DNA of 63,415 nucleotides from a bacterium (GTDB taxonomy: Bacteria; UBP15; UBA6099), in assembly GCA_029564595.1 (NCBI GenBank), contig JAKQPS010000050.1, forward strand, positions 1-63,415, in the 5' to 3' direction. This document shows positions 25,075 to 34,942 of this stretch, in pieces. Positions within the stretch are counted from its first letter, which is position 1, and the number at the start of each line of letters is the position of its first letter. The notes under the pieces were generated by a model. The model did not search any database, was not told the DNA's origin, and worked only from the letters and a program-made list of their open reading frames with translations. Position numbers and translations under genes: made by a program.

Positions 25075-26769
25075 ATGGCGATACCCGAACAGTTTGTGCC
25101 GGATTTTTACAAAAAATACGTGCGTATGACGGCGGTCGCTTCCGTTTTTTTCAAGCACGGGTTTTTCTGGGCCGCCGAGGCGCTTGAGCTTACCCGCCTG
25201 TTTCCCCGCAAGATGCGCGAGCGAGTGCTCGCATCCGACGAATATCAGCTTCCCCTCCCGGTCCGGCTCCGCAGGGTAATAGAGGAACTCGGCCCCACGT
25301 ACGTAAAATTCGGCCAGATTTTAAGCACCCGCCCGGACCTTATTCCGCCGGACATCGTTAAAGAGCTTTCAAAGCTTCAGGACGAAGTGTCCCCGTTCCC
25401 GTTCGAGCAGGTTCAGGAGTGCGTCGAGGAAGAACTCGGCAGGCCGTTAGATCAGGCGTATAAGTCGTTTTCTCGCGCGCCCATCGCGTCGGCTTCCATC
25501 GGGCAGGTTCACGAGGCGGCGCTCGCGGACGGGCGCGAAGTCGTCGTGAAAGTTCAGCGCCCCAATATCGAAAAAATCATAAAAATCGACACTGAAATAA
25601 TGCTTGATCTGGCGGTGAAAGCCGAAAAGAGGTTCGAAGAGGCTCGCCTGTTCAATCTCGTCGAGCGCGTCGAGGAGTTCACAAAAACCATTCATCAGGA
25701 GTTGGACTACACGAACGAGGGCCAGAACGCGGACAGGTTCCGAGTCAACTTCGAGGACGACGACTCCATCCACATTCCGTTCGTGTACTGGGACTACACC
25801 ACGCGCAGAGTCCTCACGATGGAATACATTCACGGGATAAAAATTAAGGACAAGGAAAAGCTTGTCGCCAGAGGATACGACCTGACGTATCTGACGGAAG
25901 TGATTGCGAACGCGTATATAAAGATGATACTGCTGGACGGGTTTTTCCACGGGGACCCGCACTTCGGGAACATATTCGTGACCGAGGGGCAGGTGGTGGC
26001 GCTGATAGATTTCGGCATGGTGGGCGTGGTGGACCCGATAATGAAGAAGAACATGGCGAGGTATTTCATATCGCTTGTGAACAAGGACGCTACGGCGCTG
26101 GTCGAAGTGCTGGAAGAGATAGCGACCATCGCGCCGGACGCGGACCGGGACGCGCTGACGCGCGAGGCCGGAAGGATGATGCAGAAATATTCGGACGTCT
26201 CGCTGGGACAGATAAAGCTCGAAGACCTTGTGATGGAGTTGTACAACCTCGGAATGAAATACAAGATAACGCTGCCCGGCGAGTTCACTCTGATGGACAA
26301 GACGCTGGTGACGCTCGAAGGGCTTGGAAGGCATCTGGATCCGGGGTTCGACCTAGTGGGGACGGCGGCGCCGGCGGCGCGGATGCTGTTCAGGCGCGAA
26401 CTGGACTTCCGTCAGTTCGGCGGCGACATGGTGCGCACGTTCCTTGACCTGCGCGACCTCATGGCCGCGCTCCCGCGCAGGCTAGACAGAATTTCGAAAA
26501 ACATCGAGCAGGGTCATCTTAAAGTCAGGATCGAGATGGACAGCTACGTGGAGACGGCGCGCTCGATGGTGGACCGCCTGAGCCAGAGTTTCAACCGGCT
26601 GTCGATGTCGATCGTGCTGGCGGCGCTGCTGATAGTGGTGGCCCTCATCCTGCCGGACAGGGATTCGGCCGTCGCGTTCGGCATGTCTCTGCGAGAGATA
26701 GCGCTAGGATGCGTTCTTCTGCTGTCGGCGGCATGGATAATCTCCCTGTTCCGCTCCGGCGGCAAATAA
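25075..26769 (+). CDS. UbiB/ABC1/AarF-family atypical kinase
   Basis: A 564-residue protein of the ABC1/UbiB family, which supports isoprenoid quinone synthesis or membrane lipid homeostasis. The KxGQ motif is in YVKFGQILSTRPDLIP, the Ala-rich nucleotide loop is ASIGQVHEA, and VVVKVQRPN, MEYIHGIKI, FFHGDPHFGNIFV and LIDFGMVG are the expected kinase-like motifs. Two hydrophobic helices at the C-terminus (about residues 515-555) anchor it in the membrane, as in UbiB. It is followed 24 bases later by rsmI on the same strand. No other quinone genes are adjacent. Confidence 0.92.
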   Translation: MAIPEQFVPDFYKKYVRMTAVASVFFKHGFFWAAEALELTRLFPRKMRERVLASDEYQLPLPVRLRRVIEELGPTYVKFGQILSTRPDLIPPDIVKELSKLQDEVSPFPFEQVQECVEEELGRPLDQAYKSFSRAPIASASIGQVHEAALADGREVVVKVQRPNIEKIIKIDTEIMLDLAVKAEKRFEEARLFNLVERVEEFTKTIHQELDYTNEGQNADRFRVNFEDDDSIHIPFVYWDYTTRRVLTMEYIHGIKIKDKEKLVARGYDLTYLTEVIANAYIKMILLDGFFHGDPHFGNIFVTEGQVVALIDFGMVGVVDPIMKKNMARYFISLVNKDATALVEVLEEIATIAPDADRDALTREAGRMMQKYSDVSLGQIKLEDLVMELYNLGMKYKITLPGEFTLMDKTLVTLEGLGRHLDPGFDLVGTAAPAARMLFRRELDFRQFGGDMVRTFLDLRDLMAALPRRLDRISKNIEQGHLKVRIEMDSYVETARSMVDRLSQSFNRLSMSIVLAALLIVVALILPDRDSAVAFGMSLREIALGCVLLLSAAWIISLFRSGGK

Positions 26770-26793
26770 CCCCGCCGGGGCGCAAAGCCTTAT

Positions 26794-27681
26794 ATGACAA
26801 AGACCGAACCCGCTCCCGGAACGCTGTACGTCGTGGCCACCCCGATAGGCAACCTAGAGGACGTGACATTGCGCGCGCTGAAGGTGCTCGGCGGGGCTGA
26901 TTGGATAGCCGCCGAGGACACTCGCCGGGGCAGAATACTGCTCGAACGCCACAAGATAAAAACGCGCCTTGTCAGTTTCGGCGGCGACATGGAGGAGAGG
27001 AAGACGCCGGAGCTGTTGGAACGGCTGGCGGCGGGAGAGAGCGGGGCGCTGATAAGCGACGCGGGAACTCCGGGCGCTAGCGATCCCGGCGCGCGGCTCG
27101 TCGCGGCGGCCGCCGCCGCTGGCATTCCCGTCTGCCCCATCCCCGGCGCGTCCGCGGTGGCGGCCGCGTTTTCGGTGTCCGGCCTTGAAAGCCCCCGGTT
27201 CGTGTTCGAAGGTTTTCTTCCTCGCTCCGGGGAAAAGCGAAGGCGCGCGCTGACCGCTTTAAAAAATGAAGAACGCGCTGCGATTGTTTTCGAATCGGCA
27301 AACAGGATGCCGGCAACGATGGCGGACTTGTTCTCGGAACTGGGCGACAGGCGGTTGTCGATAATGCGCGAGATGACGAAGTTCAACGAGGAAATCATAA
27401 GGACGACTCTCGGCGAGGCTGCCGGGGGCGCGGTTAAACTGAACCCGAAAGGGGAATATACTATAGTGATCGACGGCGCGCGGGAGCGGGACGCCTCCGC
27501 CGTGGACGACGACGGGGGCGAGCGTTTGCCGCGTCTTCTGAGGATACTGGCGGGAGCGGGGATGTCCGCCCGGGACGCGGCGAAGGCGGCATCCGAGTTT
27601 CTCGAAGTTCCCCGAAACAAAGCTTACGCGGAAGCGACGCGGCTGAATCAAAGCCCGGAGCCTGAGCGCGAGGAGGATTGA
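26794..27681 (+). CDS. rsmI: 16S rRNA (cytidine1402-2'-O)-methyltransferase
   Basis: A 295-residue SAM-dependent methyltransferase of the tetrapyrrole-methylase fold that modifies C1402 in the ribosomal P site. The family opening LYVVATPIGNLEDVTLRAL is followed by AAEDTRRGRILL, ALISDAGTPGASDPGARLV, PIPGASAVAAAFSVSG and FEGFLPRSGEKRR. The length is usual. The ribosome site is weak. The stop (TGA) overlaps a possible TTG start of the giant downstream gene. Confidence 0.93.
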   Translation: MTKTEPAPGTLYVVATPIGNLEDVTLRALKVLGGADWIAAEDTRRGRILLERHKIKTRLVSFGGDMEERKTPELLERLAAGESGALISDAGTPGASDPGARLVAAAAAAGIPVCPIPGASAVAAAFSVSGLESPRFVFEGFLPRSGEKRRRALTALKNEERAAIVFESANRMPATMADLFSELGDRRLSIMREMTKFNEEIIRTTLGEAAGGAVKLNPKGEYTIVIDGARERDASAVDDDGGERLPRLLRILAGAGMSARDAAKAASEFLEVPRNKAYAEATRLNQSPEPEREED

Positions 27682-27728
27682 AGTTCCGGAGCGGGCCGGT
27701 CAGCGCGGCCCCGATTCGGACTGCGGCG

Positions 27729-30700
27729 ATGAAAGCGGGATTCGGCAAAGCGGCGAAGTGGATTTCCGCGCTTGTTGTGGCGCTAGCCGCGGCGCGCGCG
27801 CTTTCGCCCGCGACGGCGCTAGCGGCGGTGTTCGAGCTTGAAGTCGTGGGCGGCGCGGCGGCGAGGGTGGGCGAGGTTGCCTACCTTAAGATAACGATGG
27901 AACAGGGGACGGACCCGGCCGTCGGCGCTCAGTGCTCGCTTAGCGCGGATCCGGCGATGATAGAGTTTTTGCCCGACCGCAACCTTTACGCCGCCGACGC
28001 TCTTTTCAGCATGGTCGAGAAATTCAAGGTGTCGCCTGAAACGGGCACAGTGGTTTTCCACGCGCGCGCAAACGAGCCTCCCGGCGGCAGGGTGGTTTTT
28101 CTCAAAGCTCCGTTCAGGATGAAAAGGCCGGGGGCGACGTTCGTGAGTTTCTCTTCGACCGCCTTGTTCGGGGAGGAGGAGAAGCGCGCTTCGAATCCCG
28201 GATATATCAGGTTGCTGGGATACGAAGGAGAGAGCGCCGACCCGCTGTTGTACGCGACGCTGGCGGGCGACAACGCGCTGCTGCGGACGGGCGCGCGGGA
28301 GAGCCTGTTCGAGACGTCCGCAGCCGGGCCGCGAGGCTCCTCGCTCGATCAGGAGCTTGCCCTTATGGATATGGGCATGCGCGCGCTAGACAAAGCCCAA
28401 GACGAAAAATCCGCGGACGTCGTCATCGGGTTCAGCAAGAGACAGGTCCGAATCGGAGTCAACCAGTGGACCCGGCTGGACATCGTGATAGACAAGTTCC
28501 CGGAATACGAAACCATGACCGGGATCGAGGTGACGATAAAATACGACCCCAGATATCTCATGCTGACTGACAGGCTGGGAAGGGAGACGACGTCCGTCGA
28601 AGTGCTTGAGCCGCTGGACGACATGACGCGCGCGCAGTTGCTCAAGATGATGGAGGAGATGGGGATTGCCGCTCCGCAGGACGCGGACGCGGACACGCTC
28701 CGCTCCATAATTGACGGCGCGCGAAGATGGGACTACCGCAGCATCTTCAGTCTGCCTTTCTCAAACAGAGTGGACAAGGCGAAGGGAGAGATTAAGCTAG
28801 CGCTTCTGGCCAACTTGACATCGGCGGCGGGAGAGACGAAGGCCCCTATGACGGTGGCCACGCTCCTGTTCAAAGGCCTGCGCGCGGGTCAGAATCTCCC
28901 GGTTGAGATGATCGACGCGATGGTCCCGGTGAGCAAAGGGACCCAGCACGTTCGAAACGCATTGATAACCATAGACTCCTCGCAGAAGGGTTGCGACGAG
29001 TCTCTTCCGCCTTCGCTTTGCACAGGCACTTTCAAGATGACCGGAAACATGCAGTTGACCCTCGACAGAGAGAGCATAGACAGGAAGGCGCTGGTTGGCT
29101 CCGGCAAAGAAGATCACACCACGGTGGACACCAAAGTTGAGAAGTTGAACCTGCAACAGGCGTGGAACGTCTATCTCGACGGGAGCTTTCGAAACGGGAT
29201 GACCGTGAATGGGAACTTGAGCGACAGCCCCGGCCAGTTGGAACAGCATCTGGACGTGGAAGTGGCGAGCAAATTCGGCACGGTCAGGTTCGGCGACTTC
29301 AACACGAACTTTGAAAGCGGAACGATGGTCAGCATGGACCGCCAGAAGATTAACGGAATGCAGTTCGACTACAAATCCGGGGGAGTGGAGTTCGCGGCTC
29401 TATTGGCCGAATCCAGATCGAGCACCAAGTTCTCCGCTCTTCCAGACGGGCAGAACATTACCGGCCCGTACAAATTCAACGCCGGCATGATAATCCCCGG
29501 GACGATTCACATATTCAAATCCGACGGAACCGAGATTCCTTCCTCGCAGTACACCGTCAATTATAGGACCGGAGAGATATACTTCGTCGAACCAGTCCCG
29601 TCCGGCGAAAAACGCTCGATAAGCTATGAAGAGACATCTTTCCTGTTCTCCACCGGAAACCTGCGGGCGTACAGGCTGTCATACAAAAAGACGGACGCGG
29701 CCGGAAGGAGCGACAAGTTTAAAGTTGGGGCGGTGTACCGTGTCGCTTCCGCTCCGAAAAGCACGTCGGTCATCCTCGACGGCGAGGAACTTGTGGATGT
29801 CTCTCACAGTTCTATCGAACAAGTTCCCTGCCCCTACAACTCCGCCAAGACCTGCGCGGTGGTGAACCTGACGCAGGCGTTTATAATGAAAGGCTCGGTG
29901 ATAGTTACGGCGGGAGTCAAAACGTACAATCCGAGCGTGAGCGGCGGGCCTGTCTACGCAAGCCACAGAAGCTACCTGAACGGAAAATTCCTCATAGAGA
30001 GAGGCGTTTCCGGAACAGGCATCACTGGACAGATAACGATTAAATACTCCTACTACAATCCGGAACAGGTTTCTTCTCAAGGATACATGGTCTACAGGAT
30101 ACCAGACAACGGGTTTGACACCGCGAGCAGTTCCACGATGGGAACGTACTGGTCGTGGCCGTCCAACGCGTTTCCCGGAAGCGAGACCGTCCTGCTGTCG
30201 AACACGGACTCATACGAGGACAAGTGGGACGACGTGGCCATCTGCAACGGGATGACTCAGGCGACAACTTCGGGAGGAACCACGATAGTTCGCTCTGACG
30301 ACACCGCGTTCTGTCCCGGAGACTACGACAAAACAATAGACAACTTGGGCGTATTCTATCAATTTTACGACGCCGGAACCGATTCGTTCCTGAAGTTTTC
30401 GCAATGGGTGAACCTGACAAACACTGATCCGAGATATAAGGATTACAAATATTTGAAGATAAGGTATTTCACCACGCCGATGGAATCCTCGGCGTCGTCG
30501 GAGTTCGACAAGACGGCGCTGGGGCTGACGGCGTCGGCCAACCTCGGCAAGAGGCTGACCGTCGAGGGAGAATACGCCCTCACCAACTCCGACTTGGCCG
30601 CGTCCTACGGAACGGGAGAAGAGACGATAACGGTGGACGCCGACTCTTTCTCTCTCGGCGGCACGGACGCGGGAAGCCTTTGCGTCTACGATGGAACCAA

Positions 30701-32498
30701 CGCCGCCGACAGGACGCTGACTTGCAACCTGCCGAACGGAAACATCGTCGGCGCGGTCAAGGTGTTCGTCCGCCACTGCGAACGGCTGGACGACAACCCG
30801 ATCAACTCCTGCCTTTGCGATCAAGAGGGTCTGGACCCCGGAAATGAATGTTACGACGCGACGACAAGAACGCATAGAATTAAGTATCAAGCCCAGACGT
30901 TCGAGGTCGGCAGAATTTATGTCAGGGAAGACAGGGGAGCCGGAAGAGTCGTTCTCGTGCGGCGCGCCGTCGGGTTTCTCCCCGGCGGTTTCACTTACGA
31001 CCTCGGCTTCGCCGACAGCGGCCATTATTTTCCCCGCAAGTTCGACCAACTCGAAGTCAGCTACATCTACAACCGCGTTCTCGGCTCGATCGTCGAGGGA
31101 AGCAAACACAACCTGAAAGCGAACTACAACGGAAAACTATTCAAAATGAGCCTGACGAAAGGCTTCACGGACCCCTTTTTCGACACTAGCGTGGGCGGCT
31201 CGAAAACGGCTCTTGCAAATACGGACTCGACTCTGTTGACTTTGAACACCACCCTGAAGAAATGGCAGTTGACTTTCACAAGAAACGAAACCGAGACGGG
31301 CAGCATAAACGCAAGCACTCTCGAACAGACCTCCCTGAGTTCGTCGGTGACCAAAGGCGTGGACGCCTCGTTTTCCGGTCGAAAACACATAAGAGCCTTT
31401 ACGATAAAGACGAGCATCGTTGACAGGATAAACGCGACCTCAATGGGCACGGCCTCGGAGACCGTGGCGGAAACCACGGAGAACTCGACGTCGGTGGCGA
31501 TGACGAACAGCTTCATGAAAGACCTTCTGGCGATAACTTCGGGGTTAAGCCTGCTGGACAAGAAGAACGCGGACAATAGCGATCTCGACACCAGCGCGAT
31601 AGGAAAGTCGCTGAACATAAACTTCAGGCCGCGCAGAAACATCGGGCTGATTATGGACTTTAAGGATAACCGCACGAGGTCTGAGCAGGAGTCCGTAAAG
31701 GACGTGGTGGGCCGCACGAACAATTACACGCTCAACTACAGGCCGCTTGAATTGATGGACATAAACGCCACGCTGGCCAGAAGCGCTTCCGGCAGCGCCG
31801 GCAAGACCACCGTTCAGGAAACATCGAACTACAACTTCAAAGTGTTAAAAGATTGGCGAAGGTTCAGCGGAGTCAACTTGACATTAAGCAAAACGCGCAC
31901 GCCGACTGAAACTTACTCAAGCTCAAGCGACTCCAGAAACTTTACTATGAGCGTCCGCCTCCCGTGGAAAATGTCTCTGGTTCCAACCTTAACTCAAAGC
32001 GTGTCGGGATCCGGCGCGGGATTGAACAAATCAAACACCCGGAATCTGCGGCTGACATATTCGCCGACAAGCGGGAAAATAAAGAGCGCAAGCTGGATAA
32101 ACAACAACCAGAGCAACGAGCAACCGGCCACGACAACATCCACGGGAACTAAAACAAGAACGGCAACGGACACGCTTTCGATGACAGTGGCCCCGTCTTC
32201 GAAAGGGACGGTCGCGCTCAGCTACAATAGAACGCCCGCAAGCTCCAACCATAAGTTCTCCATGACCGGCAACTACCTATGGCGAAACAACGTGAACTTG
32301 GGTTTCGACATGAGCCAAGACCATAAAGGCGGCGACATACCGAAGCGGACGACATCGCTGGGCTTGAACACGTCGTATCAACTCAACAGCTTGACAAGTT
32401 TCAGCCTGACTTTCAAAAGAGACTTGGTGAAGAGCGAGACGCCGGGAACCAAATCGACGACAAATCTAAGAGCGACGCTGAACACTAGGTTCGATTGA
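27729..32498 (+). CDS. Very large exported protein: cohesin-like N-terminus and outer-membrane beta-barrel-like C-terminus
   Basis: About 1589 residues with a signal peptide (KAGFGKAAKWISALVVALAA). Two cohesin-like beta-sandwich stretches follow (about 35-160 and 235-430; note TGIEVTIKYDPRYLMLTD). Next comes a region with VRFGDFNTNFESGTMVSMDR and GEIYFVEPVPSG, resembling domains of large SprA-like or gliding-type surface proteins. The last 600 residues are alternating polar/hydrophobic strands rich in Thr and Ser, with charged turns, ending LRATLNTRFD, as in a large outer-membrane barrel. It could be a surface assembly or secretion channel. ATG 27729 is chosen for the signal peptide; a TTG at 27678 in a TTGA overlap with rsmI is the alternative. 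Confidence 0.75.
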   Translation: MKAGFGKAAKWISALVVALAAARALSPATALAAVFELEVVGGAAARVGEVAYLKITMEQGTDPAVGAQCSLSADPAMIEFLPDRNLYAADALFSMVEKFKVSPETGTVVFHARANEPPGGRVVFLKAPFRMKRPGATFVSFSSTALFGEEEKRASNPGYIRLLGYEGESADPLLYATLAGDNALLRTGARESLFETSAAGPRGSSLDQELALMDMGMRALDKAQDEKSADVVIGFSKRQVRIGVNQWTRLDIVIDKFPEYETMTGIEVTIKYDPRYLMLTDRLGRETTSVEVLEPLDDMTRAQLLKMMEEMGIAAPQDADADTLRSIIDGARRWDYRSIFSLPFSNRVDKAKGEIKLALLANLTSAAGETKAPMTVATLLFKGLRAGQNLPVEMIDAMVPVSKGTQHVRNALITIDSSQKGCDESLPPSLCTGTFKMTGNMQLTLDRESIDRKALVGSGKEDHTTVDTKVEKLNLQQAWNVYLDGSFRNGMTVNGNLSDSPGQLEQHLDVEVASKFGTVRFGDFNTNFESGTMVSMDRQKINGMQFDYKSGGVEFAALLAESRSSTKFSALPDGQNITGPYKFNAGMIIPGTIHIFKSDGTEIPSSQYTVNYRTGEIYFVEPVPSGEKRSISYEETSFLFSTGNLRAYRLSYKKTDAAGRSDKFKVGAVYRVASAPKSTSVILDGEELVDVSHSSIEQVPCPYNSAKTCAVVNLTQAFIMKGSVIVTAGVKTYNPSVSGGPVYASHRSYLNGKFLIERGVSGTGITGQITIKYSYYNPEQVSSQGYMVYRIPDNGFDTASSSTMGTYWSWPSNAFPGSETVLLSNTDSYEDKWDDVAICNGMTQATTSGGTTIVRSDDTAFCPGDYDKTIDNLGVFYQFYDAGTDSFLKFSQWVNLTNTDPRYKDYKYLKIRYFTTPMESSASSEFDKTALGLTASANLGKRLTVEGEYALTNSDLAASYGTGEETITVDADSFSLGGTDAGSLCVYDGTNAADRTLTCNLPNGNIVGAVKVFVRHCERLDDNPINSCLCDQEGLDPGNECYDATTRTHRIKYQAQTFEVGRIYVREDRGAGRVVLVRRAVGFLPGGFTYDLGFADSGHYFPRKFDQLEVSYIYNRVLGSIVEGSKHNLKANYNGKLFKMSLTKGFTDPFFDTSVGGSKTALANTDSTLLTLNTTLKKWQLTFTRNETETGSINASTLEQTSLSSSVTKGVDASFSGRKHIRAFTIKTSIVDRINATSMGTASETVAETTENSTSVAMTNSFMKDLLAITSGLSLLDKKNADNSDLDTSAIGKSLNINFRPRRNIGLIMDFKDNRTRSEQESVKDVVGRTNNYTLNYRPLELMDINATLARSASGSAGKTTVQETSNYNFKVLKDWRRFSGVNLTLSKTRTPTETYSSSSDSRNFTMSVRLPWKMSLVPTLTQSVSGSGAGLNKSNTRNLRLTYSPTSGKIKSASWINNNQSNEQPATTTSTGTKTRTATDTLSMTVAPSSKGTVALSYNRTPASSNHKFSMTGNYLWRNNVNLGFDMSQDHKGGDIPKRTTSLGLNTSYQLNSLTSFSLTFKRDLVKSETPGTKSTTNLRATLNTRFD

Positions 32499-32565
32499 CC
32501 GAAGGCCGCCTCGGCCCGGAATGTCAGCGCGTCAGACGCGCGCAGCCGCCGCGAAAGGAATGGCC

Positions 32566-34395
32566 ATGAATCTAACTGGAGAAAAAATCAACCGACAGCT
32601 TCTAAAGCTCGCGGACAGGCCGCGTCCGGACTGGTCCCGCGAAAGCCTGCTTTTGCTGAACGGCGAATGGGAATATCGCGAGGACGGTCTTGGCGTCGGG
32701 CGGCTCGACCGATGGAGCGACGCGCGCGCGTTCGACAAGACCATCGAAGTCCCTTTCTGCGTCGAGTCTGAGGCCTCCGGCGCTGCGGTAAAGAATCCTT
32801 CCCGCGTCGTCTGGATGAAAAAACGTTTCAGGGTGGACTCGGCTTTCAGGCGGGGGCGCTCTCTCATCCTTAACTTCGGCGCCGCCGACTACGAAGCGCG
32901 CGTTTGGCTTAACGGCAAATACCTCGGCTCCCACAAGGGGGGCTACTCCCCGTTCAGCTTCGACATAACCGAGACCGCGAGCGCGGGCGAAAACGCGCTG
33001 GCAGTCAGGATATCCGATTCGCGCGACCCGCGCATCCCGCGCGGAAAACAGACTTTCCTACACAAGCCTTTCTCGATTTTTTACTCCACCGTAACCGGGC
33101 TGTGGCAGCCTGTCTGGATAGAGGCCGCGGGACTGACTCGCGCGGCTGGAGCGCGCGTCGATTCGGATCCGGACGAAGGGCGCGTCAGATTATCCGTCGA
33201 TCTGGAAGGTCCAGAGCCGCCCGCGGCGCTCCGCGTCTCATCGACCCTCCCTTCTGGAAAGGCCTTCTCGCGGACGTTCGCGGGAGGCGAGCTGCGGATG
33301 GAGGGAAAAAAGGCGCAAGTCGAGTTCATAGTTCCGGAAGTCGAGACATGGTCGCCTGATCGGCCCCGGCTCAATCCTATGAAAATCGAGCTGATGGACG
33401 CGCGTTCGCGGGTCGTGGACGCCGTGGATTCGTACTTCGCCTTCAGAACCGTCGCGATATCCGGCGGGCGCATATTGCTAAACGGCAAACCGCTCTATCA
33501 GAAGCTGCTGTTGGATCAGGGCTTCTTCCCGAGCGGCCATTACACGCCTGTCGACCCGGCGGAGTTCAGGCGCGATGTCGAACTGGCAAAGGCGATGGGA
33601 TTCAACGGCGTCCGCAAACACCAGAAAATCGAGGACCCTAGGTCGCTTTTCTGGTGCGACGCGCTGGGACTGCTCGTCTGGGAGGAGATGCCGTCGGCGT
33701 TTCTGTGGTCGGCGAAGATGCGCGGCGCGCTCGAATCTCAATGGCGCGAGATTGTCGCGCGAGACCGCAACCATCCCTGCATAATCGCATGGGTTCCCCT
33801 TAACGAAAGTTGGGGCGTGAATAATTTGATATTCTCATCCGCCGCCCGCGATTTCGTCGCGCGAATGTATGACATTACGAAAGAGATGGACCCGACTCGG
33901 CTCGTCGTGGACAACAGCGGGTTCGAGCATGTGAAGACGGACATCGTCGATCTGCACCATTACCTCGGCACGGCGCAGAAGGCGAGGGAATGGCACGCGA
34001 AATTGCGCGACCCGAAAAACATGGAGTTCGACTACGCGAATCTTTTGCGCAGGCTGAACCCGGCGGAAAGCGCGGTGTGCCCGCTTGCTCCCGGCGTGAA
34101 ATACGAAGGGCAGCCGATGCTGGTAAGCGAATACGGCGGTTTCGGTTTTTACAAAGCCGAAGACAAGTCGCTTATCGAAAACTTCCGCGATTACACCCTT
34201 GCCATAGCCGAAGAAGACATATTTCAGGGATACTGTTACACGCAGTTCTACGACACCGAGCAGGAGCGCAACGGGCTTTTAAATTTCGACAGGACGCCGA
34301 AAATTCCGCTGGAAGAAATCAGGGCTGTGAACGAGGAAGCGGGCCGCATCGCCGCCGAGAGAGACAAAGAACGCGGGAGAAATCGGAATGGATGA
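32566..34395 (+). CDS. Glycoside hydrolase family 2 protein (beta-galactosidase/beta-glucuronidase type)
   Basis: A 609-residue enzyme without a signal peptide. The sugar-binding jelly roll (about 20-190) has LNFGAADYEARVWLNGKYLG and the immunoglobulin-like middle domain follows. The TIM barrel carries the acid/base Glu in IAWVPLNESWG (about residue 414) and the nucleophile Glu in MLVSEYGG (about residue 521), so it looks active. The exact sugar cannot be assigned; beta-galactosidase, glucuronidase and mannosidase share this layout. AAAGGA six bases before ATG 32566 decides the start over ATG 32521. Its end overlaps the next gene by eight bases. Confidence 0.88.
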   Translation: MNLTGEKINRQLLKLADRPRPDWSRESLLLLNGEWEYREDGLGVGRLDRWSDARAFDKTIEVPFCVESEASGAAVKNPSRVVWMKKRFRVDSAFRRGRSLILNFGAADYEARVWLNGKYLGSHKGGYSPFSFDITETASAGENALAVRISDSRDPRIPRGKQTFLHKPFSIFYSTVTGLWQPVWIEAAGLTRAAGARVDSDPDEGRVRLSVDLEGPEPPAALRVSSTLPSGKAFSRTFAGGELRMEGKKAQVEFIVPEVETWSPDRPRLNPMKIELMDARSRVVDAVDSYFAFRTVAISGGRILLNGKPLYQKLLLDQGFFPSGHYTPVDPAEFRRDVELAKAMGFNGVRKHQKIEDPRSLFWCDALGLLVWEEMPSAFLWSAKMRGALESQWREIVARDRNHPCIIAWVPLNESWGVNNLIFSSAARDFVARMYDITKEMDPTRLVVDNSGFEHVKTDIVDLHHYLGTAQKAREWHAKLRDPKNMEFDYANLLRRLNPAESAVCPLAPGVKYEGQPMLVSEYGGFGFYKAEDKSLIENFRDYTLAIAEEDIFQGYCYTQFYDTEQERNGLLNFDRTPKIPLEEIRAVNEEAGRIAAERDKERGRNRNG

Positions 34396-34789
34396 GCGCC
34401 CGCCGCGCGAAGTCGCCGGTTTAGGCAAGCCGAGTCGCGAAGACGCGCCCGGAGGCCCGGAGCCTGAGATGTCTTCGTTCTCTTTCAGCTTCGGATCAGG
34501 CGCTCAGGGCAAGGCTTTTCTCCCGTTCGCGATAGTGTTGTTCCTTGTCAGTTGCGCGTCGATGTCGGCGATTGCCGTTATCGGCCTGCTCGGAGCGGGC
34601 GCAGGCTTGTTGCTCCGGCTGATTCGCGGCTCGAACCGCCCTCTTTCTTTCGCCGATCGCTCTTTTAAACGAAAAGAAACGAGCAACGAAGAAGCGATCG
34701 ACATCGAAGCCGTAGAGATTCATAGATGCCATTCGACAGCAGCCCCGGATAACGCGGACTTTCAACGCCGAGGCGGCATCGCTGATTAG
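34388..34789 (+). CDS. Small single- or double-pass membrane protein, unknown
   Basis: A 133-residue protein with a Pro/Gly-rich cytoplasmic head of about 40 residues, a strongly hydrophobic stretch at about 43-80 (AFLPFAIVLFLVSCASMSAI and following) long enough for two helices, and a polar tail. I do not recognise it. It overlaps the GH2 stop by eight bases, so coupling is likely. The last 40 residues have less regular codon usage, and a frameshift near the end cannot be excluded. Confidence 0.5.
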   Translation: MDERPPREVAGLGKPSREDAPGGPEPEMSSFSFSFGSGAQGKAFLPFAIVLFLVSCASMSAIAVIGLLGAGAGLLLRLIRGSNRPLSFADRSFKRKETSNEEAIDIEAVEIHRCHSTAAPDNADFQRRGGIAD

Positions 34790-34942
34790 ACAATCCATAT
34801 CCTGTGTCGGACATTAGACTTCCGCTTGATTGAAATCAGCCACACTAAAGAATAATCATGAATGGTCGCCGCGGGGAAACCGCAAGCGCCGCAAAAATAA
34901 CATTACGGCGAAAACATGATCGCGGGATGTTTGCGGCGGGAT

